DNA of 64,000 nt from Hydractinia symbiolongicarpus (taxonomy: Eukaryota; Cnidaria; Hydrozoa; Anthoathecata; Hydractiniidae). The notes beneath the pieces are model-generated. The model was not told where the DNA came from, made no database searches, and saw nothing but the letters and a program-made list of their open reading frames with translations. The position numbers and the translations under genes are program-made. How positions within the stretch are numbered: position 1 is the stretch's first letter; each line of letters starts with the position of its first letter. The stretch is from the NCBI RefSeq assembly GCF_029227915.1, contig NC_079885.1, positions 24,989,001 to 25,053,000 of the forward strand, in the 5' to 3' direction. Shown here piece after piece: positions 11,030 through 19,222 of this stretch.

Positions 11030-11725
11030 TTTTCGAATAGATTGCTATAAATGCTTGCATATGCCAGGCACGCCCTCTTATAAGGCAGCCTGTTAGCATG
11101 CTCCAACCACCTGTATGTGTCAAGCATAACTGGTGCACATGAAAGCAAAATAGCAAAAATTTTAAATGGTTATTGAATCAAAAGTTATATCTTCAAATAG
11201 ATTGCTATAAGTATGCTTGCATGTGCCAGGCACGCCCTCTTATAAGGCAGCCTGTCAGCATGCTCCAACCACCTGTATGTGTCAAGCATAACTGGTGCAC
11301 ATGAAAGCAAAATAGCAAAAATTTTAAATGGTTATTGAATCAAAAGTTATATCTTCAAATAGATTGCTATAAGTATGCTTGCATGTGCCAGGCACGCCCT
11401 CTTATAAGGCAGCCTGTCAGCATGCTCCAACCACCTGTATGTGTCAAGCATAACTGGTGCACATGAAAGCAAAATAGCAAAAATTTTAAATGGTTATTGA
11501 ATCAAAAGTTATATCTTCAAATAGATTGCTATAAGTATGCTTGCATGTGCCAGGCACGCCCTCTTATAAGGCAGCCTGTCAGCATGCTCCAACCACCTGT
11601 ATGTGTCAAGCATAACTGGTGCACATGAAAGCAAAATAGCAAAAAATTTAAATGGTTATTGAATCAAAAGTTATATCTTCAAATAAATTAGTAAACGTAT
11701 GCTTGCATATGCCAGGCATGCATTA
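11030..11725 (+). repeat. 162-bp tandem array, about 4.3 units
   Basis: The word GTGCCAGGCA recurs at intervals of exactly 162 bases (near 11062, 11224, 11386, 11548 and 11710). The middle units are almost identical. Each unit has a GC-richer core of about 78 bases (GTGCCAGGCACGCC ... CTGGTGCAC) followed by an AT-rich spacer. The core ends can pair (GTGCCAG with CTGG-CAC), and GTGCCAGGCAC and GCATGC are self-complementary. Isolated core copies flank the array at 6864 and 13918. This is either a structured RNA or SINE-like unit amplified in tandem, or an element-specific satellite. Confidence 0.9.
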
Positions 11726-11836
11726 ATTTCGCAAATCAGTCAATGAAAATTTTTGGGAGACTTAATTTCTCGAATGCAATGCAAATTCGCAAAAAATTCT
11801 GACAATAAATATATATGTAGAATAAAATATAAATAT

Positions 11837-11842
11837 TTTATT
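11837..11842 (-). promoter_or_regulatory. polyadenylation signal AATAAA of the kinase gene
   Basis: AATAAA on the minus strand about 57 bases after the kinase stop codon. The position suits 3'-end formation of that transcript. Confidence 0.5.
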
Positions 11843-11898
11843 GTTTTGTTTTTACATAGAGTGCTCAATAAAAATCGAGCTGAATAATATATAAATTA

Positions 11899-13220
11899 TT
11901 ATAATCTACTGAGTTGAATAAGCAATTGAGACAACAAAGGTCTCTCATGTGGTTTGTTTTTTAACATGTTTGTTGCAATCATCAAAAGCTTTTCTGATGC
12001 AACATGTTTAGCAATACTTTCAAAGTTGTATCCCAATGTATATACATCTGTTTCACAGGAGACATATGAGCCAGGTACATTGCGCAATTCGAATGCCAGG
12101 TGTCTGTGAATGGTGTTGTATCTTTGATGCTTTGGAGTCCCGGGTTTTATAGAGTAACGGACTGGGTCTTCCACCAAGGTTGCTTTTCCAAAATCAATTA
12201 TCTTAACATGCTTCAAATTGCGCAATAAGATGTTACGTGAATGGAGATCATTGTGTAATATCCCTTTGTTGTGTAAGTCATGTAAAGCATGTATTAAATC
12301 AATACATATTGGCTTCCAATATGGCAACTTAACACTATTTGATATAGTATCACCCAAAGTTGGGGCAGTCACATCATTGCCAATAAACTCTAAAATCAAC
12401 CTATTCGGTTCACACATACCAAATACAAAAGCAAAATTAGGATGACCAGACATCTCCAATGATATGGCACATTCTGCAAGCATTTCTGTCCTTCCAAGTT
12501 TTTCTGAAAAAATCTTTACTGCCACCTTCTGTTGTATACTAGGTATAAAACCTTCTTTGACTGTACCAAACACACCAGAACCTAATATCTCCTGTTTCAG
12601 CATCAGGTCTGTTCGATTAAAAATCTGCAGCTTGCTGTTTAATTTCCTGAGAATATTGTGGCTTTTGTTTTGATGCAATTTAATCAAGGAGCCTGAATAT
12701 GTGATTGGACCAGATTGTTTCAATGTGGTTACAGGTTTCCTTTTCTTTACCTCCCTTTTCAAAATTGAATTATTTTTTTCCAACTCCATTATCCTTTTCT
12801 CCTGGAGTAAGGATTTTTCAACCTCCACTTCAATCAATTGTTGTTTTTTCAATTTTAATTTTTCCCTCTTGTTTTGGTTCCTTCTTTTCCTTGATTCAGC
12901 AGAACGTGGATGTTTCCTACATAAATATACCAAGAACAAATTCATTTTAGGAATACCTTGAGTGAACTGAACTTTTCGTTAGCTAAAACCCTAATAAATA
13001 TGAAAATTGTATAGAACAACACCTTGAAAGGGCTATGATTTGATTCAACAATAGTCATTTTGTTAATTCACGAAAAATGTCTGTCTACCTTACTACTAAT
13101 ACAAAAGCTGACATTGCTAAAATTAGTTAGCTCGATTGTTATCAACTGTAATATTGTGTGTTTGGATAGTGGAATAAATGCATACCTTTTAATGCTATCT
13201 TTGGTAGCTAAATTCTCCAT
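11899..13220 (-). CDS. protein kinase with basic coiled N-terminus, transposon-borne
   Basis: Exon 1 (13220-13186) starts MENLATKDSIK and ends at AG|GTATGC. Exon 2 (12916-11899) follows a TTATGTAG acceptor in phase, giving 350 aa. Residues 14-72 are strongly basic, then Glu/Leu/Lys-rich (SRKRRNQNKREKLKLKKQQ), like a basic region plus coiled coil. The kinase domain follows: LGSGVFGTV glycine loop (about 123-131), VAVK lysine (about 146), a likely alphaC Glu in MLAECAISLE, HNDLHSRN catalytic loop (233-240), DFG (253-255) and AFE in place of APE (286-288). HRD has become HND, but the catalytic Asp and Asn remain, so activity is possible. It has no target or pathway evidence. It lies between the transposase and DUF4806 genes on the same strand, with an uninterrupted frame. 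Confidence 0.8.
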
Positions 13221-13917
13221 GATTAAGTAAAGATGTTCTTGTAATGTAATATATTTAAAGTTCTAAAACATATAGAATGAAGATTTATTTTGTAAAGTAT
13301 AAACGTGTGAATTACGAAAACTATATTATACCTTATAGGGGAACAAACAGGAGGTCAAAATTTTGTTGTTGTTTTTTTCTGTTGAAATAAAATAGTACGA
13401 TGAGACGATAACAAAAATGTGTTTTTTATCAACTATTTTTCAATCTGATGTTGAATAAGAGCAATTTAAAATTTCAATGGTTATGAAGTCATAGTTGTGT
13501 TAGCAAAGCTATCAGGTGACTGGAAGCTTTAACATGTTGACCCTGAGACACATCTCTCTATCTCTGAACGAAAAAAATTGAAGAAAAAAATTCAAAACCT
13601 CACGAAAATTAGTCAACTTAAGGTAACTCTTGAAATTAACTCTGTACTCTAGAAAGTTTGCCAGAAAATAAGAAATAAAAGAAATTGATCAACATAATCT
13701 TCTTTTTGCCTAATATAACACAATGGTATTATGCCTAGTTATATATTATAATACATGACTAATTTTATGTGACTGACATTGTGAGCAAAATGCAATCTAT
13801 ATTATGAAATATAAAGTTAATTGAAGTTCACCGATTTATATATACAACTTCAAGTACTAAACACATCTTATGAGGCAGGTTTATTTTTCAAATAGATTTC
13901 TATAAGTATGCTTGAAT

Positions 13918-13995
13918 GTGCCAGCCACGCCCTCTTATAAGGCAGCCTTTCAGCCTGCTCCAACCACCTGAAAGTGTCAAGCATAACTGGTGCAC
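13918..13995 (+). repeat. single copy of the GTGCCAGGCACGCC core repeat
   Basis: Keeps GTGCCAGCCACGCCCTCT, AAGGCAGCCT, CTCCAACCACCTG, GTCAAGCATAACTGGTGCAC in the same order as the array at 11030-11725. It lies just past the end of the transposase gene, between transposase and kinase. Confidence 0.75.
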
Positions 13996-14117
13996 ACCAA
14001 AGCAAAAAAGTGATGTTTGCTTCTAGTAAGTCGATGGAATTAGTTTAACTTAAATTTAAACTTAAAAATATATAAAGAGGTTTAACATTGAATATCAGTT
14101 ATTAATAAATATATATC

Positions 14118-16001
14118 CTAATTAACATCATGATGTAGTGGAAATAATGCTAAACCTTTCTCCGTTACAATATTTACCACTTTCCTTTTCAGCTCTGTCA
14201 TTGGTATTTCCATCCGTCTCAACAATCGCATTTTGTTTTGTGGAATAAGGCAAATATCTAATTTCATTGAGTCACAAGGTGAATGAAATAAGCTTTCAGT
14301 GATCTCGTTAGCTGCTACATCACATATTACACTTTCATTCATAATTTCCTTTATAAATATGTAACTACCATTTTTCAATAAAAAACAATTATCTCTATTT
14401 CGACTTGACATCACTGTTTTTAGCACTTTTTTTGAATATTTTGTTCCACAATTTTCAAGCTCAGTAATACGTTTGACTACTTGTACTGTAGGATTTTGTG
14501 AATTACGAACAAATTTTTTTAGAATTTGCAAGTAATTTTCAAATGGAAAGCACGACATGGCATCTAAGGGCAAGTTGAATTTCTCGACGTCAGATGATAG
14601 ATGAATTAAATTATGCACGTTGTATGAGCAGAAATAATTTCCATAAAATTCTTGTGAATTTGTCACAAAATATTCCAGAAGTTGATGAGCATAATTCAAG
14701 TAAGCAGACCTGATACCACCATTAGATTCCAACATGATTTTGATAGCAATTGATAATGATAGGAAATGAGTAAAGGCTTCCTTTGACAATATACCTTTTA
14801 ATACAATTGGCCCTGTGAATAGTAAGAATTGTCTAAATTCTGTGGCCTTCCATCTGCAGAATTCGTTCAGTGATCGTGGTTGACGAACAAATTCAGATGG
14901 AAGTGTACCATTTAGCTGAACCAACTTGCTGGAAATTAACGTTATTTGATTTCTGGATAATTTGCATAGTCTTGGACCATCTTTAATCAGGAAATTCAGT
15001 AGACGTTTAACGACCCCTAGACATACCAAATGCATGTAATCTAAAACAAAGTCTGTAACACAACATATGTTATACTGTATCAGGGGGCTTAATTTGAGCT
15101 GGTGTTTTTTGTACTCATATTTTAGAAAACCAGCGTCAGTACGGGGATTTTTATCAATGTCATTAAAGATTATCCGACCTTCGATATACTCTCCAGCAAC
15201 AGTACAACGTTCACAACCGTCGTATCCTGTATGGCCTTTTATGCCTTTTAAAAATTGCCTTGCTGGGGCGTCGCAAGTGAAAAAGTGCAAAGCCACTCGT
15301 ACATCAATATCATTTACGATCATGGTATCACTTCGAAGTTTATGCAGCTCTTCCAGAAATTCATGGCAAAAGTATTCAACAGGTGTTGGTTTGCTATTGC
15401 CACAAAAAAGTGCTATCACAAATGGTGTTGCATATTCAAATTGACCTAGAATTGGCCAAAATTGGGTGCTTGATGACTTATATAAAGGTATTCCATCTAT
15501 ATTTATTGCAAGCTTGATATATTCTGTTACGGTGATGTTCGGATTGTTAAGAAGCATTCGTCTTATTCCATTTTCTATGCCCAAGTAAACATATTTTCCC
15601 GCACAGATTGAATCTGTGTTCACGTTTCTTGGTGTCTTGAGAAGAGTGCGACTATCTTTTGGGAGAGTATGCCCATTTTTTCTCAAGATGTCCAAAAGTT
15701 CATTAACAGAATTTCTTGTAACTCTATTTCGCACTGCCCATGACGCAAGTTCTTCCGATAATGTGATGTTTCCCATTGCATCACTTAACCACTCTTCATC
15801 ACTACTACTGCCACTGTCATTTACAGTATCAGTTGAGTCAATATCACAGTCCATGCTACATGAATTGCTTTCAATGTAACACTCTTCAAAAATTTGATTT
15901 CCCCCTTCCCTGTGAGTTTCAACTGCATCATCGCTATCACTGCTTCTTGCAAGTTTGTTCACTTCAGCAATATTTTTTCTGTATCTTTTCAAATATGCCA
16001 T
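14118..16001 (-). CDS. EnSpm/CACTA-type transposase (Transposase_21-like)
   Basis: A single uninterrupted 627-aa frame. The N-terminus (1-75) is acidic and serine-rich. The core shows, in order: LPKDSRTLLKTPR (113-125); KLAINIDGIPLYKSSSTQFW (163-182, first conserved Asp about 169); HFFTCDAPARQFLKGIKGHT (239-258, second Asp about 244) with CERC (263-266); and VLDYMHLVCLGVVKRLLNF (319-337, DxMH motif). 'CDxPA...KGHxGxxxCxxC' and 'DxMH' are hallmarks of EnSpm/CACTA transposases. The protein would cut at the element's ends in the nucleus. The intact frame suggests recent activity. I see no need for an upstream exon. Confidence 0.85.
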   Translation of the reverse strand: MAYLKRYRKNIAEVNKLARSSDSDDAVETHREGGNQIFEECYIESNSCSMDCDIDSTDTVNDSGSSSDEEWLSDAMGNITLSEELASWAVRNRVTRNSVNELLDILRKNGHTLPKDSRTLLKTPRNVNTDSICAGKYVYLGIENGIRRMLLNNPNITVTEYIKLAINIDGIPLYKSSSTQFWPILGQFEYATPFVIALFCGNSKPTPVEYFCHEFLEELHKLRSDTMIVNDIDVRVALHFFTCDAPARQFLKGIKGHTGYDGCERCTVAGEYIEGRIIFNDIDKNPRTDAGFLKYEYKKHQLKLSPLIQYNICCVTDFVLDYMHLVCLGVVKRLLNFLIKDGPRLCKLSRNQITLISSKLVQLNGTLPSEFVRQPRSLNEFCRWKATEFRQFLLFTGPIVLKGILSKEAFTHFLSLSIAIKIMLESNGGIRSAYLNYAHQLLEYFVTNSQEFYGNYFCSYNVHNLIHLSSDVEKFNLPLDAMSCFPFENYLQILKKFVRNSQNPTVQVVKRITELENCGTKYSKKVLKTVMSSRNRDNCFLLKNGSYIFIKEIMNESVICDVAANEITESLFHSPCDSMKLDICLIPQNKMRLLRRMEIPMTELKRKVVNIVTEKGLALFPLHHDVN

Positions 16002-16082
16002 GACACTAAAAAATATTTTATAATGATAAAACGTTTTTATATCATTTGATACCTAAGGGCAGAGATTTTGGTAGAATGAAAA

Positions 16083-16150
16083 TTTGGCGGTGCCTGCCAA
16101 ATTAAATTCCCCGCCAAAATTAACTTTTTCGCCATCCGCCAATTTTTTCG
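16083..16150. repeat. CCGCCAAAATT-type short repeats
   Basis: Several copies of the words CCGCCAAA, GCCAAATTAAATTCC and CGCCAAAATTAA. Very similar sequence recurs at 17235-17340, so the pair brackets the 129-bp tandem array. No function is evident. Confidence 0.6.
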
Positions 16151-16399
16151 TGTTGCTACTGTACAAGAGGATTTCAATGGACATGCTTTTAGTATTGACG
16201 ACGAATGACTTTTTTTTTATCTAAAGTTGATGGTTATTAATGTAAACAAGATGCAGGCGCTGCATAAACTATCTCGCTATTAAAAATGCACAACTATGAA
16301 ACATCGACAATGCGACCCAATTCTACAATTTCTGCTAACAAAAAATACAGCCTATCATTCATGGTTACAGTGGCGCGATTGAAACGTTTATGGTCTTAA

Positions 16400-17040
16400 A
16401 CGGCATTTAGGTGACAAAAAATTAACACTTTGATGTCACTATCATGTTCAGTATACCTTTTTTGTTAACTGTGCCAAATGTTGTCGAAAATAAAGTAGTT
16501 TTAATTTTTGGGCTAATTTTGGCCTAAAATGACATTTAGGTGACAAAAAATCCAAATTTTGAAGTTACCATCATGTTCAGCATACTTTTCTTGTTAATTG
16601 AGCCAAATTTTGTCGAAAATAAAGTAGTTTTAATTTTTGGGCAAATTTTGGCCTAAAATGACATTTAGATGACAAGAAATCCAAATTTTGATGTCACCAT
16701 CATGTTCAGCATACTTTTCTTATTAACTGAGCCAAATTTTGTCGAAAGTAAAGTAGTTTTAATTTTCGGACCAATTTTGGCCTAAAATGACATTTAGGTG
16801 ACAAAAAATCAAAATTTTGATGTCACCATTATGTTCAGCATACTTTATTTGTTAACTGTGCCAAATTTGGTCGAAAATGAAGTAGTTTTAATTTTCAGAC
16901 CAATTTTGGCCTAAAATGACATTTAGGTGACAAAAAATCAAAATTTTGATGTCACCATTATGTTCAGCATACTTTTTTTGTTAACTGTGCCAAATTTTGT
17001 CGAAAACAAATACCAATTTTGGTCTGAAACGTCATTTAGA
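16400..17040 (+). repeat. 129-bp tandem array, about 5 units
   Basis: The phrase CATTTAGGTGACAAAAAAT recurs near 16404, 16533, 16662, 16791 and 16920, exactly 129 bases apart. A last, shortened interval leads to 17033. Units share GTTCAGCATACTT, TTGTTAACTG and TCGAAAATAAAGTAGTTTTA. It lies upstream of the transposase start, within the large transposon, and could contribute regulatory sequence. Nothing in it is coding. Confidence 0.9.
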
Positions 17041-18570
17041 TGACTTCTAAGTACTTAGAGAGTTTAGGTACGAAGTTTAAATCTGTGACGTTGCAATTGA
17101 CCATTTGGGACATAGTTAGCCAGTTACGAGTTGGAAACCAATACTATCCTCGCAGGCGAGATAGTAAAAACTAATGTTGTCACATGATTTACAAAGAAAC
17201 AAACAATCTTTCATATTTTTAATGAGTTTTACGTTATCCGTCAAATTAAATTCCCGCCAAAATTAATAAATTTTGTTCTCCGCCAAATTTAATTTTTTTT
17301 GTTATCTGCCAAATTTTCTTCCCGCCAAAATTTTTGGATTGCAAGTATGTGTAATGTACTGTAAAATAATAAAAAAAGCTGGAAATACAAAATAACAATA
17401 CCAGGCTGGAACATTAAAAAAGTAAGACCACCTCAGCCTGGGCATTATATCCATTAAATATTTTTTGAGAAATCTAGCTAGCATTGTTTTTTTAGAGATA
17501 AGTCTCTGGAAATAAATTTTTCTTACATTCTGAAGAATCCCCATCTCTCTTGTACTGAAATGTCGACTTGTTGACATGCAGACAAATAACATCACTTCGG
17601 CAATTTTTTGCCGACATGGAAAAATTTGATTTAAAATAATTTAGGGTCAAACGATTTATTTCTAGAATGTGTCAAATAAATATGCGTGAAAATTTTAGCT
17701 AACTTTTTCTTTCTTTAGATTCTGCTACGAATGCTACCGAAGCAAAGTTTACGAATTAGCATATGCTGTACAGAAATACTTTACTCACGTCTGTGGTTCT
17801 TCGCCCTTTTCGCCTTGTGAGTTGATACGAACTTCTTAGGGGCTTAGGCGCGAATTTCCTCATCGAAAGTTTCCCGCCAATGACTAGGAGGGATATTACA
17901 TGCGACAAAGTAAAGGTTTAAATATGTGAAAGCGAAGTAAATAAACAGTTATTATTGTATTATAAATTATAATTTGACAAAATGGATTGTATTTTAAATG
18001 TCTCACATCCATAATACAAGTTGAAATATTTGTTTCTCTCAAAATACGAGGACAAAAAACCCCCTGATAAATATTACAAAAAATAAATCGAACGTTTGGT
18101 ACGCTCTGTTGAAAAAAAATCCATTGAATGTTTTGTGTACATTTCATGTTTGTGTTCATTCATTCTCTGATGTTATGTCACAAAAGTTTTAACATAGCAT
18201 AAGAGAATGAATGCACATTCGGCTCTTATGTAAAAAAGTACATAGATGCGGCTGTAAAGTTGCAAACAAATGGTAATATTTTGAAGTAGTAAAACTGCAG
18301 TAAAATTAGCGATATATATGAAAAACAACATAACGTCGGCATTAATATATCCAATCGCTGACAAATTACAAAAAAATTAAGTAAAACGTGCGTTCTTTAT
18401 TTCTAGTTTATGACGATCTTTAACAAACACCGAGTACGCTTCGTTATTTTGTTGGACAGTTTGGAACACTTCTATGAACGTCTGTTTGAGATATAACTTT
18501 GCAGGCCAGTGTGAGACGAACTAAAACAAATAAGATTTGAACGGAACAGATTCTCGGTAAAAAGTTAATT
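17041..18570. other. transposon interior without a recognised gene
   Basis: Apart from CCGCCAAAATT-type repeats (17235-17340), I see no coding exon or repeat of note. The short minus-strand open frames (17302-17595, 17896-18159, 18173-18364) are hydrophobic AT-rich translations without motifs. Confidence 0.5.
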
Positions 18571-19047
18571 TGGTGCAACGTTGAATAAACGTCGATAAGA
18601 CGTCGGTTGAATCAACGTTGCAGTGCAACGTTGAATAAACGTCGATAAGACGTCGGTTGAATCAACGTTGCGGGTGCGACGTTGAATAGACGTCGGTTGA
18701 ATCAACGTTGCGGGAGTGACGTTGAATAAACGTCGATAAGACGTCGGTTGAATCAACGTTGCAGTACGACGTTGAATAAACGTCGGTTTTACGATCGTTG
18801 AAACAACGTCTTTTTTCGACGTTGTATCAACGTTGATATCACGTCGGTTGAAACAACGTTGTGGAAACGACGTTGAAAAGACGTCGATGATGCGACGTTG
18901 CATTCATGTCGGAGGGCAACGTTGAAAAGACGTTGAATTTACGTCGGTTGCATCGACGTTGCAGACCCAACGTTGATTAGACGTTGAATGTTGGTTGCGA
19001 CGTCGCGACCAGAATTCAACGTCTAATCAACGTTGAAAAGACGTCGT
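18571..19047. repeat. right subterminal array of CAACGTTGA/ACGTC motifs
   Basis: The first units (GCAACGTTGAATAAACGTCG ...) repeat at 50 bases (18571, 18621) and then become irregular, with GACGTTGAATAGACGTCGG variants, up to the terminus at 19048. The word content matches the left array but the unit order differs. The 112-codon minus-strand frame across it is a by-product of the repeat. Confidence 0.8.
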
Positions 19048-19059
19048 GTGCCCACTGGG

Positions 19060-19222
19060 TTGCTATCACCTCGTTTTCCAACTCAGCCTTCATAACAGGT
19101 GAGAAATATCTCGCTGCTTCTTCACTGACAGTAATTTTAAATGAATTTGAAGAATCGTGCAAAATAACTTTCAAATCTCTTTGTAAAAAATACGACAGAA
19201 GATCTTGTTGAAAGTTTTTCAT
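19060..19222 (-). pseudogene. BTB/POZ gene, N-terminal fragment
   Basis: The frame starts with ATG at 19222 (an in-frame stop lies just upstream of a GTG at 19240). It reads MKNFQQDLL, then DLKVILHDSSNSFKITVSEE, ARYFSPVMKAELENEVIA. This matches the start of a BTB domain ('D..L.V....F..H..VLA..S.YF..M'). The coding frame runs directly into the terminus of the EnSpm-like element at 19059. The rest of the domain is at 5890-5927 and 2923-3243. Whether an intact relative is functional elsewhere cannot be told. Confidence 0.6.

Larger units (their letters stand above)
5930..19059 (-). mobile_element. 13.1-kb EnSpm/CACTA-like transposon with cargo genes
   Basis: The left terminus CCCAGTGGGCAC (5930-5941) and its exact inverse (19048-19059) face each other, flanked by TT on both sides as a 2-bp target duplication. 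Neither array has a second terminus near it, so they are not two separate short elements. Inside each end lie several hundred bases of CAACGTTGA/ACGTC motifs in both orientations, like the subterminal repeats of CACTA elements. All three internal genes run on the minus strand: transposase (14118-16001), kinase (11899-13220) and DUF4806 protein (7402-10328). The insertion splits a BTB gene whose frame is restored on removal. The superfamily call rests on the transposase motifs and the short duplication. The terminus is not the canonical CACTA. Confidence 0.7.

Noticed and set aside
11030-11725. CRISPR array
   Set aside because: The regular 162-bp spacing comes from nearly identical whole units, not short repeats with unique spacers, and the genome is eukaryotic.
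12218-12961. Plus-strand open frames opposite the kinase gene
   Set aside because: They are antisense to a kinase frame with conserved motifs and have no motifs of their own.
15067-16003. Plus-strand open frames opposite the transposase
   Set aside because: Antisense shadows of a 627-aa frame with EnSpm transposase motifs.
18565-18903. 112-codon minus-strand open frame with repeated TLIQPTSYRR peptides
   Set aside because: It is the translation of the CAACGTTGA subterminal array; its periodicity follows the DNA repeat and nothing suggests a protein.
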